Origin: Cichorium intybus
Lineage: Eukaryota > Streptophyta > Magnoliopsida > Asterales > Asteraceae
Length of the DNA stretch: 64,000 nt
Direction: 5' to 3'
Assembly (NCBI GenBank): GCA_023525715.1
Contig: CM042011.1
Coordinates: 4,483,566-4,547,565 of the forward strand
Positions 22,467 through 34,984 of this stretch are shown here, one piece after another; the stretch's first letter is position 1, and the number at the start of each line of letters is the position of its first letter. The notes beneath the pieces are model-generated. The model was given only the letters and a program-made list of their open reading frames with translations, was not told the origin of the DNA and did not search any database. A program made the translations under genes and the position numbers.

Positions 22467-25400
22467 ATATGATCTAAAGCAAAAGGCTAGAATAAAATGG
22501 GACGTGGATGGGGATGAAAACTCTAGGTATTTTCACGCTATAATTAATGGCAATATTAGAAAATCCAGGATTAACGGCATCATGGAAAACGGAAACTGGA
22601 TTCAGCAACCAACAGAAATAAAAAACTCTGTTCTCAATTTCTTCAAACATAAATTCAAAAAGTCTTTATCCGTAGACCATCTCTCGTAAGTGAAAAATTC
22701 AAAAAATTATCAGACGAGGACAGATGTGATCTGGAGGCGGAGTTCTCTTTCGATGAAATCAATGATGCAATTTGGTCTTGCTCGTCTAAGAAGGCGCTAG
22801 GTCCTGACGGTTTTCCATTTAAATTCCTAAAAGAATTTTGGCACATTATTCAAGTAGATGGGTGAATGCTGTCAAAGACTTTGAAAGGACCGGCAGAATT
22901 AGCAAAGGCTGTAACGCCTCTTTCATTCCTTGATTCCAAAAATTCAGGACCCAATGTCTTGGAAGGACTATAGGCCGATTAGCCTTATCGGTTGTTTTGT
23001 CAAAATAGTTTCAAAAATTCTTGCTGGAAGATTAAAGAAAGTTATTCACAAAGTTGTGAGTAATGAGCAGTCTGCGTATATTCGGGGCAGAAACATTTTG
23101 GACGGTCCTTTCATCATCAATGAAGTCTATAATTGGGCAAAGAAATCCAAAACAAAGTCTATCTTTGGTAAATGGTGCTCCAACGAAAGAATTCAGTATT
23201 GAAAAGGGAGTGAGGCAAGGAGATCCTTTATCTCCCTTTCTTTTTATTATTGCCATGGAATGGCTTCACGTGATTATGGAAAATGCTTGTGAAAAACACA
23301 TTTTTCACAGTCTTATTCTTCCTGATAATGGCCCTAAGCTATCCCACTTGATATACGCGGATGACATAATGTTTATTGGCGACTGGTCACCTGTGAATTT
23401 CCTCAATCTGAAGCGGCTGTTGAGATGTTTTTCATTATTGTATGGCCTTAAAGTGAACTTCAATAAAAGAAAAATATATGGGGTCGGGGTCGATCAAGAG
23501 GAACTTCGGAATCTTGCAATTTTTATGAATTGTGAAGCAGCAAATTTCCCATTCACGTTTCTTGGTTTGCCTATTGGGGCAAACATGAATTTGGTCAAAC
23601 ATTGGAATCCGGTGATTGACCGGTTTAAGAAAAAATTAAACTCGTGGAAGAAAAACAATCTCTCTTTTGGAGGCAGACTAACTTTGATCAATTCCATTTT
23701 GGGAAGTCTTCCTCTTTACTTCTTCTCGGTGTTTAAAGCCCCAAAACAAGTTATCAAGCAATTAGAAAGCATCAGACGAAATTTTCTTTGGAAAGGGGTT
23801 TCAGATAAAAAAGGTGTCAACTGGGTTGCTTGGGACAAAGTGACCACGCCTAAGGATATGGGAGGGCTTGGAGTTAGAGATTTGAAAGACTTTAATATTC
23901 TGGCCAAATGGTGGTGGAGGTTAAGGCAAGACGCTTCTTCCTTTTGGTCCAAGGTTTTGAAAAGCATTCACAGAATAAAAGATTATGACGTCTCCAAAAT
24001 GGCGAAAAGGTTCTATAATGGTACATGGAAAGGGGTGTCGGAAATTGAAAGCGATTTTCTGGAAACAGGAATTAGTTTAAGAGATCTTTTTAAAAGGAAG
24101 ATTGGTAGGGGTGATAAAACGAGATTCTGGAAAGATTTTTGGGTTACGGGTATCCCTATAAAGATAAGTTCTCAAGGATTTACAAGATTGAGCTAGACAA
24201 AAACTGCCTTATCATGGACAGAGTTGGAGGGCAGCTTCCAAGCGGCCTGATTTTCAACTGGATGTGGAAAAAGCAAAGATTGTCAAATCTTGAAAATCTT
24301 GAATTAGAAGAGCTTACAAAATGTTTAAATAATTTTGATTTCTCAGAAAACAATGATAAATGGGAATGGATTATCGAAAAAGATAAAAAGTTCTCCGTTA
24401 AATCTTTAAGGAATGCCCTTGATCTTTCCAAGAAAGATCCCATTCTGGTATTGATCAAATGGAATCCGTGGGTTCTGGCAAAAGTTAATTGTTTTACTTG
24501 GCGTCTGCTGCAAAATAAAATTCCGTTGAAGTCGAACCTGTCTCGTAGGGGTATTCAAGTTGTTGAGCACAGCTGTTCCTTTTGTGAAGTTGGAGATGAA
24601 GAGATAAACCATGTGTTTATTCATTGTGATTTCGCCAGGAGGATTTGGGAAAAAATTGGTATTTGGTGCGGGCTTAATCTGGTGGATAATTTAAATCTCA
24701 ATGACCACATAAAGAACATTCTCTTACAAGCCAATTCGTCTAAAAGAAAATCAATATTCTCGGCTTTAATTCATGCCACTTGTTGGGCTATTTGGAAGGC
24801 TAGAAACGAAGCAAATTTCAGGAAGAAAAGGCAAAACCCAATGGTTATTGTAGACTTGATTCAGTTGATGGTTTTCAATTGGATAAAATTTAGAGGAAAA
24901 CTCCATGCTTTAGAATGGTTCTCTTGATGTTCTCATCCGCTAAATTCCGGTCTCTTCTCCTGATCGAGGTAGTGTTGGTTTAGAGGGGAGTGATAAAGCT
25001 ATTTGATTTCTTATTTTATTTCTGAGTGTATCCGGTGAGTGTGAGATTTTTTACTTGTCTAATGTTCTCTAGTCCTATTTCTTGCATTCTTCATATATTC
25101 AGGGGCGGTTGGGGTGGGATGTTTGGTGTTTCTTGGTGTTGTACACTCGCAACAAAAAATCACTGTGTGTTTTCTTCTTTTGGCGGGTAGAAATTCTATA
25201 GGTTGTCCCCATTTGTTGTGAGTTGGTACTTTTTTCGTGTTTCTTTCTTTTCGTGTTTTCCTAGAGGGGGGTGTCTTTTGGGGTCGGTGTGCGTGGTCTT
25301 GTTTTTTCAGGTTTCTACATCTTGGTTGGAGTTCAATGCGGTTGCAAAATCATCTCTATTTGAAAGCTTATGGATTTTTGTTCGAGTTTCTCATTCTTGG

Positions 25401-26104
25401 CGCCGGTATTGGTTTGGTTGTGCCCGGGTGGTTGTGGTTGGCTTGGGCTAATCCTCCTGGTCCTTGCCTCACGGCTTCTTGAGGCGGCTTTTTATGCTGG
25501 TTTTTTTCCGTTCACCGGTGGTATTTGAGTTGTTGTGATGCGTAGAAGATGTTCTTTTGGTTTTTGCTGGCTTTTGGGATGTTGTCGTTGGGTTTTTTCT
25601 CTTGGTGTTGGTCTCTGGTTTGACTCGGCTCCTGGTTTTCTCATTTAGTTGAAGATTTCTGCAGTGGCGATTTATTTTCGGGTATTTTAGCTTGAAGTTC
25701 TAGAAGCGAAGGTTGGTAGTATGTCTCGTGGTTGTTGCACTCTGTTGTCGGTTTGCCTCTGGTTTTTCTAGTTCTTCTTGAAGAATTCTTTGATGATGGT
25801 GCTTCTATATAATTAGATGGTTTCGCTATCTTGGCTTCTCTTTGGGTTTTTGGGGGCTGCAGTTTTATTCAGACAGTTTTTTGCCCTTGCTTCTCTGGTC
25901 ATTTGGTGATTTTTGGCGATTTTGCCCCTTAGGCTTCTGCTGGGTTTTTTCCTAGCTTTTGTTCAATTGGGTGCTGTGCTTCGGTTGCTTTTTAGGTGGT
26001 CTTGCTTTTATTTTGTTTTGTTTGTTTTGTATGGTACTTTGGTTGTTTCTTTTGCAAGCTTCCCGCTTGCCTTTTAATAAAATATTGTCGTTCAAAAAAA
26101 AAAA
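22467..26104 (+). mobile_element. 5'-truncated L1-type LINE
   Basis: Bounded by a 16-bp direct repeat with one mismatch (22451-22466 and 26105-26120), with an A tail just before the right repeat. It starts inside ORF2, so the endonuclease and ORF1 are missing, as is usual for truncated target-primed insertions. It holds decayed ORF2, then a 1.1-kb GT-rich 3' UTR (24928-26090). It sits inside copy A of the segmental duplication. Confidence 0.9.
22504..24927 (+). pseudogene. LINE ORF2 remnant (reverse transcriptase, zf-RVT)
   Basis: Similarity runs across several frames: WDVDGDENSRYFHAIING (22500s), KKALGPDGFPFKFL (about 22790), DYRPISLIGCFVKIVSKILA (about 22970), then GVRQGDPLSPFLFI and the catalytic LIYADDIMFIGD (about 23340). 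A zf-RVT domain follows (FTWRLLQNKIP ... CSFCEVGDEEINHVFIHC, 24500-24630). Breaks include a stop at 22687-22689, another at 22863-22865, and a deletion with frame change near 23155. It cannot make a full protein. Confidence 0.9.
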
Positions 26105-26120
26105 ACTCAAGCAAATAGAA

Positions 26121-26640
26121 CTTTAAAAGAATAAACAAAAAAATAAAGAAACGTACCTTGAGAACAGTGATGGAAGATGTAAGGTTGTTTTTAAGTTAAT
26201 GGGTTTAGGTTGTTTTTAAGTTAATGGGTTTAATGGGTAGATAACTTGATCTGGTGGATTGTATATGGGCGATACTGTTTGATGAACACAAAAAAGATGG
26301 ATGTAATTGAGAAAGTTAGCAAAGGAAGTTTTCAATGAAGTCCAAAGTGTTACAATTTATTTTTCCTTGTATTTCCGTAAATTTGGCAACATTTATTTAA
26401 ATATTTGTTAAGACCATTTTAACGGATAACAATTTACCTAAAGAAACATAGTTTCTCAAATCACAAAAAAGTACAATGGGAAAAAAGAGTATAGTATGTG
26501 ATTCCAACCATGACTATGGAGGGAGGTTGTGTGGGTTGTTTTGAAATTCTATCAAAGATAATGCAAAGCTCATTAAGAACTCCTCATTACATACACATGC
26601 TTACGCGTTACCCTATGTCTACTATAAAATTTTTAGCCTT
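26121..26640. other. Right part of copy A region after the LINE
   Basis: AT-rich. A 25-bp motif (GGTTGTTTTTAAGTTAATGG core) is directly repeated at about 26182-26231. No gene seen. Confidence 0.5.
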
Positions 26641-27879
26641 TTCAGGTATCGATTCTTTTATGGATCTTTTGAAGAAAGAAGCAAAAGCTAAATGAAGTGA
26701 ACACATACTTTTGATTCCATTCCACTCTCTAGGGGAGACTTTAAACAAGATTCTTAAACGGCGTTTGGTTTTTAAAATTGTCTCCCAACACGTTTTGCTA
26801 CCGGTGTACTTCCAACATACATAAATGTTCCCTTTATAGTTTATCTATGAGCTCTTTCATATTAGTCGTATCCTTGTCTGTTCTACTTGTAAAAACGTGT
26901 CCCACATGAATAAGAGAATAAGGAGTTTGAAATTGGGAAGTTCATAAGAGCTTGTCCCATATGGATACATAAGGGAAGTTGATCACCTTGTAAGCCTTAA
27001 CTTGTGGGGGTGGGGGTGGGGTACGTGCGTGGGTGTGGGCAATAGTGGATTGTAGATGAGAGACGAGTAAGAGTATGTTTTTGTCAGTTGGCTTCCTATT
27101 CCACCATTTTGGGCGAGACTAAAATTTAATAAACTAGTCTCATTTGACCTAGTAGTTCCGTCCACACCAAACGCAACTTCAAAGTGATTTATTGTGTTCT
27201 GTTTCATCTAGTAATGCATACCAAACGCTATATTAAGACTTAAAATCACACAACTACAAGAAACTTGTAAGACCTGCAAGATCTCATCATAGTATTGAAA
27301 CCATTGAGTTTTTTATCTCAGCACTTTGCTCAAGCCGGTTTAGGATTGAAAATATTGGCAAACCCAATTACGTAACATTTGGTTAGAAATTTTTTATCAA
27401 ACCGTAATGTTTGATTTGTTTCAATGAACCAAACTAGCCAAATTGAACCAAAGTATTTTGGTTCAATAATATTATCGATATGTGTCAAAGGTATATCTTT
27501 TACAATTTCTTATAACTTTAATTTAAATTACTCATAGAAGAAGTTTTTATGCTTAAGTTGTAGTGAAGGTGGAAGTTTTTTTACTTACGATCATTAAAGA
27601 TCTTGACCTTTGAGACCAAGGGTATTCGAAATATTCTTGTTTATTTCTCAATACAAGAACAACTACACTGAAGTGCCATAAGTAGTTTGTAGTTATTTTT
27701 ACTGTTATACCCTGTTAAGAAGAGGAGGATATCAAGAGTTCTCAACGACCCTAATGAAAATCAACTACCGTCTAAGTTCAGTAGCTAGACCTTTTATGGT
27801 CTCCTCCCGGTAATGCTTGTGAGAGGGGTAGGTTATGACGTAAAAAGGGAATAAAAGGAAGCTTTACTTAGGTGCTTTT

Positions 27880-28742
27880 TGTTATAATATAGAATGCTTG
27901 ATAATAATAAATAGGGTTTAACCTCATATAAATAGGAATACAAAATGGGGCTCTTGGTCTAACCTAAACCCTAATGGACTTACCTAAACACTAATGGGTA
28001 TTAACCCTAATCGTTAACATCCACCGCAATTTAATCCGGAGGACACGATTAAACTTGAACAATAAACAAAACATAAAAAAAACATAGATGAAGACAGCGG
28101 TAGCGGCGGTGACAGGACTTCGACGATGGTGGCTAACAATGACTGCTCGTTGGAGAAGAAGAGAAGAGCAGCGGCCAGAGGCGGTTCCGTTGTAGAAGAA
28201 GTGAGAGCCGACAACAGCGACAAAGATCATCGAATCGGCGGCAGAGGAGTCCGGTGAAAGACAGCGAGCAAGAGAAGGCTCAAGCTACGGCAGACGAGGC
28301 CAATTCTGGCGAGATCGGCGACTGCAATGTTGATAGAGAGAAAGAGACAACTGCAGATCAGAGGCTGTCCGACGGAGAAGGTCCGGAGAAGAAGCCGTCC
28401 GAGGAGAGGGGTGTAGCAGACGATACAGTAGAAGAAGTCGAAGACGGAGCTATGGTTTGGTGCCGGCGGCTATATTATTATTTATGAGAATAAATAGAAA
28501 GGATAAAAATATTAAGCATAATGAAGGCACCGACGACGACTATTAGAGAAGACCGCCGGAGGTGGAGGTCGGCGGCGACGGGTTGTGGTCAGCAGTAGGG
28601 TTTTAACCTAAAGCTCTGATACCATGTTATAATATAGAATGCTTGATAATAATAAATAGGGTAACCTCATATAAATAGGGATACAAAATGGGGCTCTTGG
28701 TCTAACCTAAACCCTAACAGGTATTAACCCTAATCGCTAACA
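27880..28742 (-). mobile_element. TRIM (miniature LTR retrotransposon) with 5-bp duplication
   Basis: Short direct LTRs at 27880-28019 (140 bp) and 28625-28742 (118 bp) share the TGTTATAATATAG start and a TAACA end. The plus-strand bases 28613-28624 are the complement of TGGTATCAGAGC and abut the right LTR, so the element reads on the minus strand. A purine stretch (GCGGTGGA) borders the other LTR. The 5-bp duplication CTTTT lies at 27875-27879 and 28743-28747. The total length of 863 bp without gag-pol fits a TRIM. The LTRs differ by small indels. Confidence 0.88.
28020..28612. other. TRIM interior with GC-richer gene-like sequence
   Basis: The interior is much more GC-rich than its surroundings. 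It contains an open stretch on the plus strand (28254-28487, 77 aa, rich in E, D and K) and CT-rich sequence on the minus strand. I recognise no protein family. It may be captured host sequence or expanded simple sequence. Confidence 0.4.
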
Positions 28743-28747
28743 CTTTT

Positions 28748-31700
28748 TACCCTCCCCACTATTCACCGACAACATTTGCCTCATATTTATTTATATATAG
28801 TATTATCTTTATTTTCATATCTGATTCTCTTGTAATTATCAATCCCTTGATTATCGAGATACTGATTGTATTTTGGCGTTTTATTGTCGTGTTTGCAGAA
28901 TTATGACACAGAGAATTACACCACAATTTACGGTATCAACTCTCTATGCCTCTTTCCTTTTTCTCACATCGTCATCAAAAACCAACCCCACCAATCACAT
29001 CTTCCTTATTCATCAAAGATGGTTGAAATAAACCACAACATCATCGCTCCCACACCTTCTTTCCACCCTACTTTTATTGTGAAGTATCTCATAAATCATC
29101 CCTCTAACTCTAGATCAATATGAAGGCCATTATGCATCTTGGGTAGAACTGGTTCATATACAAGCTTGAACTTGTGAAGTTCGCGATCAAATCGACCCAA
29201 ACACCCCTCGTCCCACCATTTTCAAAGAACCTAGATCGAACCGGTTAGATGTTATTGTCAAATATAGATCTACAACACTATTTCTTCTGACTACTCCATT
29301 CCATCATGAAACCAGATGCATATGCTAAAGAACTGTGGAACGGCTTGTTGAAATCTTTCAAGAAAACAAAACCATGTGAGTTGTGTACATTGAAGAACGA
29401 TTCAACATAACATATATAAGCTTTTTTAACATTTCATATTATTGCGCACAACTCTAATCGCTTGCAGATCAACTTGCCATTGTGGAAAATCCCACATCTA
29501 AAAAAATGGTTTTTTAACTTGTTGACGAACTGAAAAAATGAGATTTTGACACTATCACAACTTTCATTGAACAAGTTGATCCTTTTCAACTTCAATAAGA
29601 TCTGATCCCAACTGTTATTGGAAGAAACACGTTGGGCAACACAAGATATAACACACCGATAACCCTAATCTATCACACCCCTTGCCTATCCGAGATAGCC
29701 AAAATAGTTGTTGCAGGGCCTCGTGGCAGAGATAGTGGTGGTTGATCTTTCGATGGTTGCAACGATCAACGGGGTTAGGGACAGGGTCGTGGACGATCAT
29801 TATTTCATCAATATCCACCCTCAAATTTATGGCAACCAAACCCTAATACATGCTACAACAACACTTCATGGAATTCCCTTTGCTCTTACATGACAGTAGT
29901 GCCACATTGGCAAGCAAGCCTCCTCAAACCTCAACATGCTACCCGTTTCCAATTGCAACAGCAATAGCAACCATAAGAACATTTTAGTTATGCCAACTCT
30001 TTTGTGAATGGTACTACTATGAGCATGCCTTCACTACCATGCATATACAACCTCTTTACAACGTATGGAACATAGACTCGGGCATCACATCTAACCTAAC
30101 CAATGGGGAGGTAAAATTTCCAAACTTTTTAATTCAAAGAAACCACATTATACTCTTGTTGGTAATGACGCTTGTATTCCAATCATTGAGCATGCAAATA
30201 CCACCACTTCTCTTCGAACCAAACTTACACTCAAAAAATGTGTATCACATCCCTCAATTTATTAAAAACCTCACTTTTGTTCGTAATTTTACTCTTGGTA
30301 ATCGTGTTTCCATTAAATTTAACCATTCGATTTTTCTATGAATGGCCTTACAACCGTGAGAGTTATTACGAGATATACCCCTTCACATCCACCCACTATG
30401 ATACCTTTCTTTTAATCGCTCTTCACACCGTCTCCCGACGTTTAAGTTTTCAATCATTTATGTCATTGTGATTTCTTTTCTAATTACAAACAAAAACATA
30501 ATGATGCTTGTAAGTCTTCTTCATTAGGAAAGCATCGTCTTTTACCATTTCTTAATTCTCAACCTATTGCATTTTCTCTATTTGACATAATACATGTCGA
30601 TTTATAGACTCTCGTATCTTTTAAAGAAGGATACAAATACTACATTGTTACCTTATTTGGATGTTTCCTCTATATACTCAATCTCCATGTTTTCCAACGT
30701 TCCTTTAAGTTTAAACATATATCGAGAATCAATTTGAAAATAAAGTCAAAACCTTCCGATGCGACAATGCTATCAAATTCGACAATGCCTCCTTTCATCT
30801 GTTTTGCACTGCCAAATGTAATTTGATGCTCATGTCTGTATACTTCACCCCAAAATGGGAAAGTTGAATGTATCATACAAACAAACATTACCATGATTCG
30901 TACCAACATAATGAATCCATATGTCCCACCATCCTTTGGCATTATGCTCTTGTTTTCACTTCCGACATACTCAACATACTTCCATCAACTTTTATAGCTA
31001 ATAAAATACCCACATAAATACTATATAATCTCAACCCATATATTCCCACCTTAGAACATTCAACTGCTTATGATATCCAAATATCTCATCCACCACCCAC
31101 AAATCTCCCCTAGCTCAACACTTTTCCTCTTATTTGGGTACCCTCCTAATCATAAGAGGTTACCATGCTACTACACACTCTCTTCAAAAAAAATATCAAG
31201 GTTACCTATACTTCTACCCAACTACCGACCTACTCCATTGCCCATCCCATTTCATCAACCACAAAACCAACACCCACATCCCATACCGCTATTAGGTTAC
31301 TCAATTCTACCCAAAATATAGAGCCCACCCTCACTCTTGATGTTGGCCAGTTGCCTTTGACCCAATATTCCTAGCCAAGCCCGTCCTCATTCATTACTAA
31401 TGCATCTCACAAGCCCCTCACTTCTCTTCTCTAGCCACAACTCCTCTCAGTAAAACTACTAACCTAATCCAAACATGTTATATCCAAACCAAACCCACTA
31501 TGTAACCGGTACAATCAAACTATTTCTCATATTCCTATGAATCCAAAGTTCGTCATGCTACACCCAAATTGGAATAACGTTCTGACTACCGAGCATAATG
31601 ATTCATTTAAACAAAATACTTGGGAATTGGTTCCAAAACCACATGAAAGAAATATTATGCATTTTTATTGGCTCTTTCAACATAAATTTGATGCAGATTG

Positions 31701-33240
31701 TTCTTTTGAAATATACAAAACATTGTTAGTTATGAATGGGAATTCACAATAGGTTGGTATAGATTGTGACAATACCTTTAGTCTTGTTGTGAAACTCATA
31801 ACTATTAGAATTATACTACGTTTAGATATGGGCCGTGGTTGGCCTATACATCAGTTAGATGTGATGAGCACATCTCCGTGGCAAGCTCGATGAAATTATA
31901 TACATGCATCAACCACAGCTTCTTTAACCTAGCTTCTTTAACCTGCTCTATCACGGCCATGTTTGCAAACTTCAAAAAACCTTTTACATTTTAAAGCAAG
32001 CCATGTAGGATTGGTATCAAAGGTATGCCCAACACCTCATCATGATCAGTTTTATGTGTAAGAGAAAATGACACGTCATTGTTCATATACAGCCACGATA
32101 AACACATTGTCTATCTACTCTCATATGTCGATGACATAGCTCTCAACGCCTTGTCGTCAACACTAGAAAACAAGATCATCAATGCTCTTAAAGATAAGTT
32201 TAACATGGAAAATTTAGGTATTCTCACTTACTTCCTTAGCAGTTTGGTAACTCGAACCAAGAACAACATATTCCTTAGTCAATAAAAGTACGTCGAAGAA
32301 ATCATTCACCGTGTAAACATGCAAAATTGCAGGCATGTTACTACATTTGTAGAAACCAACTCTAAATTAAGTGTCATAGTTGGTGAGACCGTATCCGACC
32401 CATTTTCTAGACAATTGACATCGAGATAGCTTATGTTGTACGACAAATCTGTCTTTTCATGCACGTGTCTCGTGTACCACACCTTAATGGTATAAAAATA
32501 CATTATACCTCAAAGGTACATTGGACCACGATTTCCATCTTTTTCCTTCACGTCCGAAGATATTTATTTCATATTACCGATTCTAATTAGGGAGGTTGCC
32601 TCAACACTATACGATCGACATCAAGATATTATGTTTTCTTTGGAGATAATCTCATCTCATGGTCCATCAAAAGTCAGCCAACGCTTTCCGGGTCCATTTC
32701 TAAAGTCGAGTATTAAGGGATTGCTAACATAATCATTGAAACCTATTGGCTTTAGAATTTGCTACTTGAACTTCACAGCCCGTTAAAGCGTGCAACCTTG
32801 ACCTACTATGACAATGTATCATCCATATACTTATTCAGAATCTTGTTCAGCACTAACAACAAAAGCATATTGATGTGGACATCTATTTCATTTATGAAAT
32901 GGTCGCCCTTGGTCATGTTCAAGTCCATATTCCTTCCACTTATTAATATGCAGATGTTTTTACAAAGTCCTATCTTTACAAGTATTTTTAGATTTCTGTT
33001 CCATTTTGAGCGTCCTTCTTCCTCTTGCTCAAACTATGGAGGCCTATTAGTTAATAAAACTTGACACAAGTTTATTTGTATATAGGATTATCTTTATTCG
33101 TATATTTGATTATCTTGTAATTAGCAATCTTTTGATTGTTGGGATATCTTTTGTATTCTAGCTTTCGTGTTTATGGAAAGGAATGACGAATAAAATTATA
33201 TCATTCTTTACCACAATGATAGCTAAGAAAGAAATAAAAA
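28748..33240 (+). mobile_element. Decayed Ty1/copia element with LTR remnants
   Basis: Fragments of all copia domains are in order on the plus strand but broken by many stops: gag (about 29030-29400), protease WNIDSGITSNLT (30069), integrase pieces (30430-30920), RT with LLSYVDDIA (about 32110) and RNase H pieces (32520-33050). Related AT-rich segments at about 28785-28880 and 33068-33165 (shared ATTATCTTTATT and TGATT...CTTGTAATTA) look like remnant LTRs. It is old and inactive. Confidence 0.75.
30039..33050 (+). pseudogene. Copia pol remnants
   Basis: Short frames retain motifs but no continuous reading: VWNIDSGITSNLTNGEV (protease), FDIIHVD and FRCDNAIKFDNASF (integrase), NTWELVPKP (RT start), LSYVDDIALNALSSTLENK (RT catalytic region), YDNVSSIYL (RNase H). 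The number of stops shows long neutral decay. Confidence 0.7.
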
Positions 33241-33950
33241 GGAAGCTGATTTAGCCTTAAATGTCCTTATTTATTATGTTTTCTCCCCTAACAAGGGTGT
33301 TCAGCCCATCGTTTGTGACCTTCATTGTTTATGGTTACATATATAGTATTTACATGTTTACCACTGCACCTCTTTACTTGCAATTTCACTGTTGTATCTG
33401 ATTATTTTTCTTTAGTTAAATGATATTTTTTTTTTCTCTAGTATGGGCTAACATTTTATATGCTCTTGTCTTGTCTTGTCTTGTGATATAAGGTCTACAA
33501 AATGAAAAGAGTAACAAACCAAACTCAAGATCAGCCAAAAACAGGGCCGTCCAAACCGAGTTGAAGTCAAAGACAAAATAAAAAATGAGACCTTTTAAAA
33601 TAGAAAAAGTTGTAATCAAATAACTATAACTAATTTCAAAAATAATAACATATAACAAGAGACTGTTTGGAACCTCAAAATAATAGAAATCATCATAATT
33701 TTTCATTTAAATTGAATTTTTTTCTAAAAACCACCATACTATTCATTTAAATTAGATAAAGATCATCATAATTTGCAAATAGATTTGATAAAAAATCATC
33801 ATAAATGAATTAAATCTCACAAAGCAAAAACTGCAAGTATCATAAACCAATTATAACAAGGTCTCATGAGTTGCAAGTATCAATACTCAATCTTACTACC
33901 TACAATTAAATCTCACAAAGTGGGGAAAAAAAGTATCACAGGAAGAAACA
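33241..33950. other. Intergenic, AT-rich
   Basis: No gene seen. A short (CTTGT)n run lies at about 33464-33483, and CATCATAATT-type words recur around 33690-33800. Confidence 0.5.
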
Positions 33951-34083
33951 CGCAAAAAGAAACAAAAAAAATACCACTTCCATATTGTAAACATTTTGTT
34001 TCTATGTTTGCACATTAACAATCAATCCATATTATTCATAATTCATAAAACACGCCGATTCATTTCAACAAAACCAATAATAA

Positions 34084-34551
34084 TCACTTCCCTAAAAGCC
34101 TGCCTTGTCGCGGGGGCGGTGGTGGTGGTGGGGGCAACACCAACAAAACAGATTCATGTTTGTTCCTTTCATGGAACCTCCGAATATAATCCGTAGCCAC
34201 AAGATTCGTCACCGAAGCCTTTACCTTACTTGATTGTATATTTGCTATTCCAATATCTTGGTTGTCGATGCCCTGAATCTTGATGAAAGAAGAGGTCCCT
34301 CCTCCATCTGAACCATCCATATGGCGGCTATTTGGCGGTTTCCTGATAGGGTCAATGGGTTGTTTGACCGTCGGATGGTGGTTATGTGGTGGTGGAAGTG
34401 AAGTACTTGATCTAACATCACTTCCGGTAAGGGGACATGATGAGAGTCTGAAGAAGCTTCTCATAAGTTGCATAAGCTTCTCACACGATGATCTTTCTTG
34501 TTCATGGACATGTTTGAAATGGATTTTAGTAATATATATAGAAACCCACAA
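34084..34551 (-). CDS. Small uncharacterised plant protein, paralogue B
   Basis: 155 aa with the same blocks as 21419-21898: SSCEKLMQLMRSF, a middle with GGGTSSFIKIQG, TDYIRRFHERNKHESV, a proline run and the end GRLLGK. The ATG that corresponds to the start of paralogue A (near 34511) is out of frame because of a small indel, so only the upstream ATG at 34551 (MWVSIYITKI) opens this frame. That makes it either a protein with a new N-terminus or a recent pseudogene. No domain recognised. Confidence 0.55.
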   Translation of the reverse strand: MWVSIYITKIHFKHVHEQERSSCEKLMQLMRSFFRLSSCPLTGSDVRSSTSLPPPHNHHPTVKQPIDPIRKPPNSRHMDGSDGGGTSSFIKIQGIDNQDIGIANIQSSKVKASVTNLVATDYIRRFHERNKHESVLLVLPPPPPPPPRQGRLLGK

Positions 34552-34984
34552 GCGTATCTAAATAATTAAGTGTAGGGAAATATGAAAGGAATTATTCTGT
34601 GGGGTATATTGGATTAACAAATAGAAAGAGACTTGTTCTGTGGGGTATATTGCTTGCTAAAATTAATTGCTTCAAATTATGAAAAGGTGTAGGCCTTTTT
34701 TTTTTCTTTTGTTGAAAAATGAATGTGAAAGACAAAAGGAATAAACTTTTGAGAAACCACGATATTTCAACTATAGCTGTTTTTTTTTTTTTAACTTGAT
34801 ACACAAGGTAATCACCATTCAAGAAACAAATCAATAGCAAATATCAACTTTAATTAAAAGTATATCTAAATCAGATCATGCCAAAATGCACAAAGATTAT
34901 CGAACAACTATCAGTGAAAAAAACACAACAAATAACACAAAACTTGAAGTTAACAAAGTAAAATACACCATCTTTTTCCAAAAT

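Larger units (their letters stand above)
26645..34850. repeat. Segmental duplication, copy B, split by insertions
   Basis: Copy B resumes on both sides of inserted elements: 26645-27600 matches copy A 19815-20930, and 33850-34850 matches 21250-22140. The material between contains a TRIM and a decayed copia element. Copy B carries the paralogous small gene at 34084-34551. Confidence 0.7.

Noticed and set aside
25203..25482. Open frames of about 80 codons downstream of LINE ORF2
   Set aside because: They lie in the GT-rich LINE 3' UTR and have biased composition; no known domain.
28254..28487. Independent small gene coding an E/D/K-rich protein
   Set aside because: It lies wholly inside the TRIM, antisense to it, with no promoter or homologue recognised.
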